64,000 bases of DNA, taken from the NCBI RefSeq assembly GCF_042680605.1, contig NZ_JBHUEE010000004.1, positions 270,129 through 334,128 of the forward strand, written 5' to 3'. Origin of the DNA: Allobogoriella deserti (GTDB lineage: Bacteria; Actinomycetota; Actinomycetes; Actinomycetales; Actinomycetaceae). How positions within the stretch are numbered: position 1 is the first letter of the stretch; each line of letters starts with the position of its first letter. The position numbers and the translations under genes were made by a program. Below, in pieces: positions 15,812 through 24,656 of this stretch. The notes below the pieces were generated by a model. That model saw only the letters and a list, made by a program, of their open reading frames with translations, made no database searches and was not told the origin of the DNA.

Positions 15812-16561
15812 TCAGCTCAGGCCACGCAGGTGGTCGAGGAGTTCACTGACGCCACCGAAGTGCTGCGCACCGTGACGGATGAGCAGGAAGCCGAGGATCC
15901 CGACGATCCAGGACATCCAGTCGCCGGCCGAGCGGGTCAGCCAGGCGTTGATCCGCTGCAGCAGCGGCTCGACGGCCCGGTGGGCGACGAGCCGGAGGCC
16001 GAGGAGCACCAGTGCCGGCAGGATCATGACCATGCAGTAGCCGGCCATCACCAGCCCGTGCAGCGCCGGTCCCAGGTCCGCATCGGTCATGACACCGATC
16101 GCGATGAGGTAGGGCAGCAGGGTCGCGACCTCGATGACGGTGGCAGTCAGGGCGAGGGCGGCGAGCGGACGGGCCGAGCCCGTCTCGGCGCTCATGACCC
16201 GCTCACGCCACCGCATCAGGCGGCCGCCGCCCGCCTGCTCTGCGGACTTGCGCCGCTTGTCCATCCAGAACGCCAGGGCGATGAGGCCGGCTCCGGCGAC
16301 GGCGATCGCCACCGCGCCGCTGTCGGTCTCCAGCCAGCGCTGGATGTCGTCGAGGAACAGGCCCGCACCGACCGAGAGCAGGAGTCCGACGAGGAAGTAG
16401 AAGGCGGCGACGGTGCCGAGGTAGACGAGCATGCGCCCAGGCCGGGGGCGCCCGGTGGCCAGCAAGAGCCAGATCGGGATGAGCAGGGTCCCGAAACTCG
16501 TCGAGTCGGCCAGGGCGAGGAGCCCCAGAAAGCCCAAGGTCGTCGGTTCCATGACGGCCAT
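15812..16561 (-). CDS. GAP/Sap-type small-molecule exporter-like membrane protein
   Basis: A 249-residue membrane protein with about six hydrophobic segments. The first reads LGFLGLLALADSTSFGTLLIPIWLLL and a cytoplasmic loop in the middle is Arg/Lys-rich (MDKRRKSAEQ). The layout resembles LysE-fold GAP/Sap proteins, which in mycobacteria assist surface export of lipids. An ATG three codons downstream is an alternative start. It is divergent from the histidine kinase gene, which it may help by position only. The substrate is unknown. Confidence 0.68.
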   Translation of the reverse strand: MAVMEPTTLGFLGLLALADSTSFGTLLIPIWLLLATGRPRPGRMLVYLGTVAAFYFLVGLLLSVGAGLFLDDIQRWLETDSGAVAIAVAGAGLIALAFWMDKRRKSAEQAGGGRLMRWRERVMSAETGSARPLAALALTATVIEVATLLPYLIAIGVMTDADLGPALHGLVMAGYCMVMILPALVLLGLRLVAHRAVEPLLQRINAWLTRSAGDWMSWIVGILGFLLIRHGAQHFGGVSELLDHLRGLS

Positions 16562-16670
16562 GGTCGTCGCACGCGTGCGGGCGCACGTCGGCCTGACGAT
16601 GCAGGTCACGGCCGGCGCCCTGCATCGTTCGGAGTACCCACCGGGGGCCGGGGTGTGCTGGGATCGGCTC

Positions 16671-17990
16671 ATGATCGGCACACGGCGGGATCCCGCTGCG
16701 GGGCGAGCATCCCCGGTGAGGGAGCGTGCGGAGGAGGCGCACGTCCCGACCGCGATCGACGACTGGGTCTTCCCGCATCTGCCCTACCGATCGGTGCGCG
16801 GCGACGTCGTCATGAGTCTCGGGATCCTGGTCCTCGGCGTCGTCGTCGCGCTGACCGGGTTCGCCCGGCAGCCCGGTCCCCAGGAGCCGGCGGTCGCGAT
16901 CGTCGCGACGGTCGTGGCGGCCGCCGCGTTGCTCGTCAAACGCCGTCGGCCCGGTCCGGCGGCGCTCGTCATCGGCGCCGCCCTCGCCATCGAGGCCGCA
17001 CTGGTGGGGACCGGGATGAACCTGGCGATCCTCATCGCGCTGTTCGACGTCCTGTACGTGGTGGCACTCCTCGGCAGCGACCGGGAACGCCGGATGATCG
17101 TGGCGCTGTGTGTGCTCGCCGCCGCCGCGTTGCTGATCCTTCCCATCGGCTCGATCTCGAACCGGCTGCAGGCTGCGCTCTCGCTGCTCGCGGTGCTCGG
17201 CACGCCGCTGTTCATCGGCACCAGCAGCCGTCAGCGGGAGGCGCTGGTGCGGGTGGAGAAGGGCCGGGCGGAAGCCGAACGGGGCCGGGCCGACGCCGTC
17301 GTGCGCGCCGCGGGCGCCGAACGCCGTCAGGCGGTGCGCGCCGAACGCGCGGCGCTGGCCCGCGATCTGCACGACGCCGTCGCGGCACATCTGTCAGCGA
17401 TCGCGCTGCAGTCCGGGGCCGCGATGTCCCGGGCCGGGCAGGAGGCCGACCCGGCGATGCGCGCGGTGCGGGAATCGAGCCTGGAGGCCCTGCGCGAACT
17501 GCGTCAGCTCATCGACGTGCTGAGTGCGGACGATCCGGGCGACCTCCCGCTGAAGGTGCCGCCGGGACTGGAGGAGACCGAGATTCTCGAGGCGGATGCC
17601 CAGCGGTTCGGCGTGCCGTTGCGGCTCGACGTCGATGTCCCGCGTGAGGCGTTGACCACGGCCACCTCCCACGTCCTCATGCGCATCGCCCGCGAAGGCG
17701 TGGTCAATGCGGCCCGTCACGCCCGCGGCACCGAGGTGACGGTACGCGCCGGGGTCGCCGACGACGTCGTGGAGCTCACCGTGACCAATCCGCTCACCGA
17801 CGGGAGGGGCGAGCTCGGCGAAGCGGAGGACGCCGAGCGATCGGCCGGTGGGGGTCTCGGGACGGTCATCATGGCCGAACAGGCGGCCGCCGTCGGCGGA
17901 CACTGTGTCGTCGGCCCGGACGGTGACACCTGGCGGGTGCGGGCGACCGTCCCACGTCACCGTTCGACAGCAGTGGAGGCCGAGGCATGA
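16671..17990 (+). CDS. NarL-type sensor histidine kinase
   Basis: A 439-residue kinase with an N-terminal block of four to five membrane helices (residues about 45-185), a coiled-coil linker (EKGRAEAERGRADAVV), a HisKA_3 dimerisation domain with the phospho-His in ARDLHDAVAAH (His234), and a HATPase_c domain (N-box REGVVNAARHA, G-box GGGLGTVIMAEQ). There is no extracytoplasmic sensor domain, so it belongs to the intramembrane-sensing class. The ATG start is chosen because upstream sequence is the promoter region of the divergent membrane-protein gene. It overlaps its response regulator by 4 bases. Confidence 0.93.
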   Translation: MIGTRRDPAAGRASPVRERAEEAHVPTAIDDWVFPHLPYRSVRGDVVMSLGILVLGVVVALTGFARQPGPQEPAVAIVATVVAAAALLVKRRRPGPAALVIGAALAIEAALVGTGMNLAILIALFDVLYVVALLGSDRERRMIVALCVLAAAALLILPIGSISNRLQAALSLLAVLGTPLFIGTSSRQREALVRVEKGRAEAERGRADAVVRAAGAERRQAVRAERAALARDLHDAVAAHLSAIALQSGAAMSRAGQEADPAMRAVRESSLEALRELRQLIDVLSADDPGDLPLKVPPGLEETEILEADAQRFGVPLRLDVDVPREALTTATSHVLMRIAREGVVNAARHARGTEVTVRAGVADDVVELTVTNPLTDGRGELGEAEDAERSAGGGLGTVIMAEQAAAVGGHCVVGPDGDTWRVRATVPRHRSTAVEAEA

Positions 17991-18640
17991 CTGACCCGAC
18001 CATCCGTGTCCTCCTGGCCGACGACCACGCCGCCGTCCGCTCGGGGCTCGGCGCCGTGCTCGCCTCGGATCCGGCGATCACCGTGGTCGGCGAGGCCGCG
18101 GACGGTCGCGCCGCCGTCCTCCAGGCGCGGGCTCTGCGACCCGACGTGGTGCTCATGGACATCCGCATGCCCGGGGTCGACGGCACCCAGGCAACGGCGC
18201 AGATCGTGGCCGAGAACCTCGCCTCGGTGCTGGTGCTGACGACGTTCGACATCGACGACTACGTCGACGGCGCGCTCGAGGCCGGTGCGGCCGGATACCT
18301 CCTCAAGACCGTCGAGCCGGCCGAGCTGGTCGCCGCCGTGCACCGGGTGGCGGCCGGTGACGGCGTGCTCGCCCCGGAAGTGACCCGCCGGGTGCTCAGT
18401 CGGTTCCGCGAGCGCCGCCAGTCCCCGCCACCCGAGCCGCCCTCTGCGCTGGAGACGTTGACGGCCCGTGAACGTGAGGTCCTCTCCGGCCTCGGCCGCG
18501 GCCTGTCGAACCTCCAGCTCGCCGAAGAGCTCGGGATCTCCGAGGCGACGGCGAAGACGCACGTCTCACGGGTGCTGACGAAGCTGGACCTGCCTACGCG
18601 GATGCGGGCGGCCGTCGTCGCCCGTGACGCCGGCCTGTGA
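17987..18640 (+). CDS. NarL/LuxR-type response regulator
   Basis: A 217-residue regulator partnered with the overlapping kinase gene. The receiver has the acidic pocket Asp12-Asp13, phosphoacceptor Asp58 (VVLMDIRMPG) and the conserved Thr and Lys of VLTTF and YLLKT. The C-terminal LuxR helix-turn-helix is LTAREREVLSGLGRGLSNLQLAEELGISEATAKTHVSRVLTKLDL. It is a complete, canonical regulator and makes a useful contrast with the degenerate one at 3930-4532. Target genes are not evident from position. Confidence 0.95.
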   Translation: MTDPTIRVLLADDHAAVRSGLGAVLASDPAITVVGEAADGRAAVLQARALRPDVVLMDIRMPGVDGTQATAQIVAENLASVLVLTTFDIDDYVDGALEAGAAGYLLKTVEPAELVAAVHRVAAGDGVLAPEVTRRVLSRFRERRQSPPPEPPSALETLTAREREVLSGLGRGLSNLQLAEELGISEATAKTHVSRVLTKLDLPTRMRAAVVARDAGL

Positions 18641-18698
18641 CGCGGTCCGCGCACGATGCAGACGAGCGCACATGATCGACCAGCCGGCACAAGAATGA

Positions 18699-18729
18699 CG
18701 ACTCACGCCCCCATGACCGGGGCGAGTCG
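18699..18729. terminator. Candidate bidirectional hairpin
   Basis: CGACTC-AC-GCCCC and GGGGCGAGTCG form an 11-bp stem with a 2-base bulge and a short loop, in the gap between convergent genes. There is no T-tract on either side, so it may be an intrinsic terminator of the GC-rich type or only a stabilising hairpin. Confidence 0.5.
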
Positions 18730-18748
18730 TGAACGATGTGCCGAATTG

Positions 18749-19606
18749 TCAGTCGTGTGCCCGCGTCGCCCAGAAGGCGACGGCGGATGCGGCGGCCACG
18801 TTGAGCGAGTCCACACCGCCGGCCATGGGGATTCGCACGACGACGTCGGCCGCCTCCACCGTCCGGCGCGCCAGCCCGTCACCCTCGGTGCCGAGCACCA
18901 GGGCGAGCTTCGAGTCCGTGGCCGTCACGGGCGGCGAGGCGGCGAACTCGTCCAGGCTCACCGACTCCTCGGCGAGCGCCAACGCCGCCACCGTGTAACC
19001 GAGCCGCTGCAGCTCCGCCACGTCGCCGGGCCAGCGGTCCAGCCGGGTCCACGGCACCTGGAAGACGGTCCCCATCGAGACCCGCACGGAGCGGCGGTAG
19101 AGCGGGTCGGCGCACCGTGGTGTGACGAGCACGGCGTCGATCCCCAGCGCCGCGGCCGAGCGGATGGCCGCCCCCACGTTGGTGTGATCGACGATGTCCT
19201 CGAGGATCGCCACCCGGCGGGCCCCCGCTCCGCCGCGCGCGGAGGCGAGCAGTTCGGCCACACCCGGCAGGGGCGGTCGATGCATCGCCGCCAGAGCACC
19301 GCGGTGCAGATGGAAGCCGGTGATGGCGCGCAGCAGCGTCTCCTTGGCCACGAACACCGGAATCTCACCGCCGTCCGGTGCGCCGCACGCCTGCTCGAGG
19401 ACCGGCTCCATCGATCCGAGCCACTTCTCGGCCATGAGGAACGAGCGGGGCCGGTGGCCCGCCGCGACCGCCCGCCGGATGACCTGCGAGCTCTCGGCGA
19501 TGTACAAGCCCTTCTCGGGCTCGTGCTTGGACCGTAGCGCGACGTCGGTGAGGTTCGTGTAGTCGCCGAGTCGCTCGTCGTCGGCGGTGGTGAGGGTGAT
19601 GAGCAT
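18749..19606 (-). CDS. SpoU/TrmH-family RNA 2'-O-methyltransferase
   Basis: A 285-residue RNA ribose methyltransferase. An N-terminal substrate-binding part (KHEPEKGLYIAESSQVIRRAVAAGHRP, about residues 26-53) is followed by the SPOUT knot: AILEDIVDHTNVGAAIRSAAALGIDAVLVTP (motif 1), LALVLGTEGDGLARRTVEAADVVVRIPMAGGVDSLNVAAASAVAFW (motifs 2 and 3, SLNVAAA). The enzyme modifies rRNA or tRNA ribose using SAM; the exact nucleotide cannot be predicted. Single gene, convergent with the two-component system. Confidence 0.9.
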   Translation of the reverse strand: MLITLTTADDERLGDYTNLTDVALRSKHEPEKGLYIAESSQVIRRAVAAGHRPRSFLMAEKWLGSMEPVLEQACGAPDGGEIPVFVAKETLLRAITGFHLHRGALAAMHRPPLPGVAELLASARGGAGARRVAILEDIVDHTNVGAAIRSAAALGIDAVLVTPRCADPLYRRSVRVSMGTVFQVPWTRLDRWPGDVAELQRLGYTVAALALAEESVSLDEFAASPPVTATDSKLALVLGTEGDGLARRTVEAADVVVRIPMAGGVDSLNVAAASAVAFWATRAHD

Positions 19607-19661
19607 GGCGGACCGACGTTACCCCGGGAGCGCGCCTCCTAGGACGGAGCGGCCGGCCGCG

Positions 19662-20951
19662 CTACTGCTGCGGCGGCGGACCCTGGCGCGGCTCCTCCGG
19701 GGGCTCCTGCGGCGGCGGGCCCGGCTGCACCTCGTCCGCCTCCGGCGGGGCGAACCGGGTGGTGTCCCCGGGATCGGTCGACTCACCGGCGGACGCGGCA
19801 CCCGGCGTGCCGCCGGTCTGCGGCCGTGCCTCGGTCGGCGCCTGACCGGCCTCGACGTCCCGGGAACGCCGCGCACCGCTGTACTCCCCAGCGGTCGAGG
19901 CCTCGGACGTCGCGTGCGCGGCTTCGCCCCGGGCGGCGGCCAGCGCCTCGTCCGGATCCTGGAGTGTGGTCTCCTGCAACGCGGTCGCCATGCCGGAGCC
20001 CTGGTCGCCGAAGTCGACCGTGGGGTGCTCGTGCGGCTCGTCGGAGCCACCGCCACCGTCGCCCCCCGGGGTCCCGAAGCCTTCGGCGATCCCGCGCAGC
20101 GCCGCCGTGAACTCGGTCGGCACGACCCACAGCTTCGAGGACTCGCCGTTGGCGATCTCCGGCAGCTTCTGCAGGTACTGGTAGGCGAGCAGCCGACTGT
20201 CCGGCTTGCCGCGGTGGATGGCGTCGAAGACCTGCAGAATGGCCCGGGACTGTCCCTGCGCCTCCAGGATGGCGGACTGCGCCTGGCCCTCCGCCCGCAG
20301 GATCGCGGACTGCTTCTCACCTTCGGCGGTGAGGATCTGCGACTGCTTGACGCCCTCGGCGGTGAGGATCGCCGCACGCCGGTCGCGCTCGGCCCGCATC
20401 TGCTGCTCCATCGCACCCTGAACGGACTGCGGCGGGTCGATCGCCTTGAGCTCGACACGGTTGACGCGGATGCCCCACCGGCCGGTCGCCTCGTCGAGCA
20501 CGCCGCGCAGCTGGCCGTTGATCTGGTCACGCGAGGTCAGCGTCTGCTCGAGGTCCATCGAGCCGATGACGTTACGCAACGTGGTCACCGTGAGCTGCTC
20601 GATACCGGTGACGTAATTGGCGATCTCGTAGGTCGCGGCCTTGGGGTCGGTGACCTGGAAGTAGATGACGGTGTCGATGTTGACGGTCAGGTTGTCCGAG
20701 GTGATCACCGGCTGCGGCGGGAAGGACACGACCTGCTCACGCAGGTCGACGCCGGAACGCACCTTGTCCACGAACGGGATGAGCAGGTGCAGGCCCGCAT
20801 ACATCGTCGATTGGTACTTGCCGAGCCGTTCCACGATCAGCGCGACGGCCTGCGGCACGATGCGCACCGCCCGCCAGACCGTCACGGCGGCGAAGATGAG
20901 CAGGATGACGGCGATGATCGTCAGAACGGTGCCGCCGAGCGTGTCTCCCAT
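19662..20951 (-). CDS. SPFH/band 7 (stomatin/QmcA-like) membrane protein
   Basis: A 429-residue protein with one N-terminal membrane helix, a band-7/SPFH domain (AVRIVPQAVALIVERLGKY...VDLREQVVSFPPQPVITSDNLTV) and a coiled-coil region with EGxKQSxIL repeats (about residues 200-240). The last ~130 residues are a disordered Pro/Glu-rich tail ending in PPEEPRQGPPPQQ, longer than in typical QmcA homologues. SPFH proteins form large membrane rings that organise microdomains or regulate FtsH-type proteases. It is next to an NfeD-like gene, the standard pairing. Confidence 0.9.
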   Translation of the reverse strand: MGDTLGGTVLTIIAVILLIFAAVTVWRAVRIVPQAVALIVERLGKYQSTMYAGLHLLIPFVDKVRSGVDLREQVVSFPPQPVITSDNLTVNIDTVIYFQVTDPKAATYEIANYVTGIEQLTVTTLRNVIGSMDLEQTLTSRDQINGQLRGVLDEATGRWGIRVNRVELKAIDPPQSVQGAMEQQMRAERDRRAAILTAEGVKQSQILTAEGEKQSAILRAEGQAQSAILEAQGQSRAILQVFDAIHRGKPDSRLLAYQYLQKLPEIANGESSKLWVVPTEFTAALRGIAEGFGTPGGDGGGGSDEPHEHPTVDFGDQGSGMATALQETTLQDPDEALAAARGEAAHATSEASTAGEYSGARRSRDVEAGQAPTEARPQTGGTPGAASAGESTDPGDTTRFAPPEADEVQPGPPPQEPPEEPRQGPPPQQ

Positions 20952-20975
20952 GGTGTTCCCGTCTGTGTGGTGAGT

Positions 20976-21449
20976 TCAGCCGCCGTAGGGCGGGTAGTAC
21001 GTCTGGTCGGTCAGGTGATCGGGCAGCGGCTCGACGACGGCGGTCGCACCATCGATGCGCACCACCCGCACAGTCGCATCGACGGGGAGCAGTGCCCCGG
21101 CGTGCTCGGTGCGCGCACTCCACACCTCGCCGGCGAGCTTGACCCGGCCGGCACGCTCGGTCACCTCCGAGACCACGGTCGCCTCTCGGCCCACGTGCGC
21201 CGCCACGTTGGTGCGGGTCTCGGGAGTCGAACGCTCGAGGAACTCCTTCGCCCACGGCCGGACCACGAAGAGCAGCACGACGGAGACGACACCCGCGACG
21301 ATCAACTGGACCCAGAACGGCGCCCCGAGCAGGGCGGCGAGCATGCCCGCCAGCGCGCCACCGGCGAGCATGAGAAAGATGAGGTCGACCGTGAGCATCT
21401 CGACGACCCCGAGGACGAGCGCGGCACCGAGCCACCAGAGCCAGGCCAT
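20976..21449 (-). CDS. NfeD-like membrane protein
   Basis: A 157-residue protein with three to four hydrophobic segments in the first 75 residues (WLWWLGAALVLGVVEMLTVDL) and a C-terminal OB-fold domain (GREATVVSEVTERAGRVKLAGEVWSARTEHAGALLPVDATVRVVRIDGATAVVEPL). This is the short NfeD form that works with SPFH proteins. It lies 24 bases upstream of the SPFH gene on the same strand, so they form an operon. Confidence 0.9.
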   Translation of the reverse strand: MAWLWWLGAALVLGVVEMLTVDLIFLMLAGGALAGMLAALLGAPFWVQLIVAGVVSVVLLFVVRPWAKEFLERSTPETRTNVAAHVGREATVVSEVTERAGRVKLAGEVWSARTEHAGALLPVDATVRVVRIDGATAVVEPLPDHLTDQTYYPPYGG

Positions 21450-21619
21450 GGTCCCCCTTCCTCCCGGTCGTCACCTGCGACGACGTGGTCGTCCGTTCGA
21501 GGATCCTACCGTCCGGTGCCGAGCCATCCGCACGTCGTCGCCACGCCGCTTCGATGCAGGAACGAGACGGGACATGACCGGAAAGAGGACCGCTCCAGGT
21601 CAGTGGGGCCGCTGCTGGC

Positions 21620-22411
21620 TCAGTGGCCGGTCGCCGCCCGCGCGCTGAACCGGTCGCGGTGCCGCTCGACCTCCAGATCGAGTCCGAACGCCGCGGACAG
21701 GTGCTGCGGCGTCATCACCTCATCGATCGGGCCGGCGGCCACGACGCCGCCCTCACGGAGGAGCAGCGCGTGCGTGAAGCCCGGCGGGATCTCCTCGACG
21801 TGGTGCGTCACCAGCACCATGACCGGGGACCGCTCGTCGCCGGCGAGCTCGGACAGTGCAGACATGAGCTCTTCCCGCCCGCCCAGGTCGAGGCCGGCGG
21901 CGGGCTCGTCGAGCAGCAGCACCTCCGGATCGGGCATGAGGGCGCGGGCGATCTGGACGCGCTGCCGCTCGCCCGAGCTCAGCGTGCCGTACGCGCGTTC
22001 AGCGAGGTGTCCCACGCCGAAGACGTCCAGCAGACTGACCGCCCGCTCGACGTCGTAGTCCTCGTACTCCTCCCGCCACCGGCCGGTCATCCCGTAGGAG
22101 GCGGTCAGGACGACGTCGACGGCGCGCTCCCCGGCTGGGATCCGCTGCTCGAGCGCGGCCGAGGTGACGCCGACGAGCGGACGCAGTTCGCTGACGTCGG
22201 TGCGGCCGAGCTGTTCGCCGATGATCGTCACGGTCCCGCTGGTCGGGTGCATGCGGCCGGCGACCAACTGGATGATCGTCGTCTTGCCGGCGCCGTTGGG
22301 GCCCAGGACCACCCACCGGTCGCCCTCGTTCACCGACCAGTCCACCTGGTCGAGGATCATCTTCGTCCCGCGTCGGACCGAGACGCCGTCCAGCTCGAGC
22401 ACATCACCCAT
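21620..22411 (-). CDS. Soluble ABC ATPase without a linked permease
   Basis: A 263-residue single ABC cassette: Walker A LGPNGAGKTT near residue 37, signature LSSGERQRVQIARALM, Walker B VLLLDEPAAGLDLGG and switch VTHHVEEIPPGFTHALLLREG. The HHVEEIP form is typical of a class of stand-alone actinobacterial and firmicute ATPases (YlmA-like). No membrane component is nearby, so transport is uncertain. It is divergent from a hypothetical gene with a 65-base gap. Confidence 0.85.
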   Translation of the reverse strand: MGDVLELDGVSVRRGTKMILDQVDWSVNEGDRWVVLGPNGAGKTTIIQLVAGRMHPTSGTVTIIGEQLGRTDVSELRPLVGVTSAALEQRIPAGERAVDVVLTASYGMTGRWREEYEDYDVERAVSLLDVFGVGHLAERAYGTLSSGERQRVQIARALMPDPEVLLLDEPAAGLDLGGREELMSALSELAGDERSPVMVLVTHHVEEIPPGFTHALLLREGGVVAAGPIDEVMTPQHLSAAFGLDLEVERHRDRFSARAATGH

Positions 22412-22476
22412 GGCATCGAGCCTATGGCAGATCGGGCGCCGCCCCGGACGGCCGCGCCGACCGTCGTCCTACCCTG

Positions 22477-23286
22477 GTGCCCGTGTTCGCTCGACCGCTC
22501 CTGACGCTGCCGCCCTCGGTGACCCTGGCCCTGTGGCTGCCCGCCGTGGACGGTCCCGAGTCGGCCCGCCGGGCCGCACGTGCGGTGGCCGGGGACGAGG
22601 TGCACCAGGTGGTTGAACGGGGTGCAGGTCAGACCGGTGCCGGGACGCTGGCCGACCTGATTCCCCATCTGCTACCGGCCGGTGAGGTCGCCGCGGTGCT
22701 GCCGCGCCCCGGGGACCCCATGGGGGCGCCGGCGGTGCGGTCGGCCGACCTGCTCGACGCCGGCGAGGGGGTGCTCGTGCGACGTCCGGGTCCTCCGGTG
22801 GAGCGATGCTCGGTCCTGGTCCCCGAACGTGAGGTCTTCGGCAGCGTGCTGGAGCCGGGCGAGCTCGTCACCTGGCACGTGGACCTCGATCTCACCGCAG
22901 AGCTGGCGGCGCCGAGCCTGCTGCTCTCGGGCGTCGAGTCGCTCTCGCACGCACGCCGGCAGATCCAGACCGCGCTGACCGAGGCGGTCGAGACCCTCGA
23001 GGAGCTCGACGTCGCGCGCGACCGGCCGGACCTGGCCGACCAGATCCTCGATCTGTCCATGGCGACTCTGCCGGACCACCTGCTGCCGCCCGGCCTCGAC
23101 CCGCGGCGTCTGGACGTGCTCGAACGGGCCGCGCGTCTGCTCGCCATCGTCGAGCTCGCCACCGGTGACGACGGCGCCGCGGTCACCGCCGTCCAGGCTG
23201 GCGCCCGGGCGGCGACGTTGGCGGACATCGCGACGGCGGCCCGGCACGCGCTGGCCTCCGCGAGCGCGACCCGCCTGCCCGGTTAG
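22477..23286 (+). CDS. Conserved actinobacterial protein of unknown function
   Basis: A 269-residue soluble protein with no membrane segment or signal peptide. I do not recognise a named domain. It starts with GTG (another GTG two codons downstream is possible). Its second half is helical and rich in charged residues (SHARRQIQTALTEAVETLEELDVARDRPDLADQILDLSMATLPDHLLPPGLDPRRLDVLERAARLLAIVELA is one uninterrupted helical stretch). Codon usage and GC are like its neighbours, so it is a real gene. Convergent with glgA. Confidence 0.75.
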   Translation: MPVFARPLLTLPPSVTLALWLPAVDGPESARRAARAVAGDEVHQVVERGAGQTGAGTLADLIPHLLPAGEVAAVLPRPGDPMGAPAVRSADLLDAGEGVLVRRPGPPVERCSVLVPEREVFGSVLEPGELVTWHVDLDLTAELAAPSLLLSGVESLSHARRQIQTALTEAVETLEELDVARDRPDLADQILDLSMATLPDHLLPPGLDPRRLDVLERAARLLAIVELATGDDGAAVTAVQAGARAATLADIATAARHALASASATRLPG

Positions 23287-23301
23287 CGCACGCCCGCCGG
23301 A

Positions 23302-24522
23302 TCAGTCGCTGAGGACCTGGCGATAGACGGCGATCGTGCGCTCGGCCACCGCGTCCCAGGAGAAGTGGTCCTCGACCCGGCGCCGGGCAGCCTCGCCCAT
23401 CCGGGCGGCCCGGGCGGGGTCGCTGACGAGTGCGGCGAGTGCCGCGCCGAGGTCGCGTTCGAACGTCTCGGGGTCCAGCGGGGTGCCGGTTCCGTCCGCA
23501 GCCTGGTCGAGCGGGACGAGTGTGCCCGTCACCCCGTGGTCGACGACCTCCGGGATGCCGCCCGTGGCCGACCCCACCACCGGCAGGCCCACCGCCATGG
23601 CCTCGAGGTTCACGATGCCGAGCGGCTCATAGACCGACGGGCAGACGAAGACCGTGCCGGCGTCGAGCACCGCGATCAGCTCCTCGCGCGGCAACATCTC
23701 AGAGATCCACACCACGCCGTCACGGCGGGCCTGCAGGCTCTCCACCAGGGCGGTGACCTCCGTCGCGATCTCCGGGGTGTCCGGGGCGCCGGCGCACAGG
23801 ACGAGCTGGACGCCGTCCGGTAGCTGGTCCGCGGCGCGCAGCAGGTGCGGCAGTCCCTTCTGCCGGGTGATGCGGCCGACGAAGACCACGGCGGGCCGGA
23901 CCGGGTCGATGCCCAGCCGGGACACGGTGGCGGCAGCCGCGGACCGTTCGGCCTCGCCCCCGGGCGGGCGCCAGGCCTCGAGATCGATGCCGTTGTGCAC
24001 CACGTGGACGGCCGAGGGGTCGACCTGCGGGTAGGCCCGCAGGATGTCCTCGCGCATCCCCGCGGAGACGGCGATGACGGCGGCGGCCGACTCGTATGCC
24101 GTGCGCTCGGCCCAGCTGGACAGGGCGTAACCGCCGCCGAGCTGCTCGGCCTTCCACGGGCGCAACGGCTCGAGCGAGTGCGCCGTGAGGACGTGCGGGA
24201 CATCGTGCAGCAGACTGCCGAGCGTGCCGGCGAGGTTGGCGTACCAGGTGTGGGAGTGCACGAGATCCGTGCCCGCCAGGTCGGCCGCCATGACCAGGTC
24301 GACGCCGAAGGTCCGCAGGGCGCCGTTCGCGTCGGCGAGCTCGGGCAGGTCGCCGTAGCCGGTGACGGGGACGGCTCCCGCGGGGGCCTCCCGTGGCCCG
24401 TCGAAGGCGTGGACGCGCACGTCCGCGTGAGCGCGGAGCACGCGTGCCAGTTCGGTGACATGGACGCCGGCTCCGCCGTAGACATGCGGCGGATACTCCC
24501 GGGTGAGCAGGTCGACCCTCAT
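23302..24522 (-). CDS. glgA: GlgA/GlgM-type GT4 glucosyltransferase
   Basis: A 406-residue GT-B enzyme of family 4. The start has REYPPHVYGGAGVHVTELARVL, the acceptor loop of actinobacterial GlgA, then HSHTWYANLAG, HVVHNGIDLEAW, the donor-site VGRITRQKGLPHLLRAA and the EPLGIVNLEAMAVGLPVV motif. The mycobacterial orthologue (Rv1212c, GlgM) uses ADP-glucose and glucose-1-phosphate to make maltose-1-phosphate for GlgE-type glucan synthesis; classical glycogen synthesis is the alternative. It faces glgC across a 134-base divergent promoter region, as in mycobacteria. Confidence 0.9.
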   Translation of the reverse strand: MRVDLLTREYPPHVYGGAGVHVTELARVLRAHADVRVHAFDGPREAPAGAVPVTGYGDLPELADANGALRTFGVDLVMAADLAGTDLVHSHTWYANLAGTLGSLLHDVPHVLTAHSLEPLRPWKAEQLGGGYALSSWAERTAYESAAAVIAVSAGMREDILRAYPQVDPSAVHVVHNGIDLEAWRPPGGEAERSAAAATVSRLGIDPVRPAVVFVGRITRQKGLPHLLRAADQLPDGVQLVLCAGAPDTPEIATEVTALVESLQARRDGVVWISEMLPREELIAVLDAGTVFVCPSVYEPLGIVNLEAMAVGLPVVGSATGGIPEVVDHGVTGTLVPLDQAADGTGTPLDPETFERDLGAALAALVSDPARAARMGEAARRRVEDHFSWDAVAERTIAVYRQVLSD

Positions 24523-24656
24523 GGCGCCCAGCCTTCCTTACTCGCCCAGCCACGGCCAGCATGCGCCGCCCGGAGCTCGTACCGCGCCGGCGCGGACGCA
24601 GCACGCCGGGCGGGCAAGGGCACGCAGATCTGTGACGCGGGTCATAGGGTCGGGGC

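Noticed and set aside
19587..22058. An 823-codon plus-strand open frame
   Set aside because: It lies opposite the SPFH, NfeD and ABC ATPase genes, whose domains are clear; its translation has no domain and reflects high-GC third-position bias.
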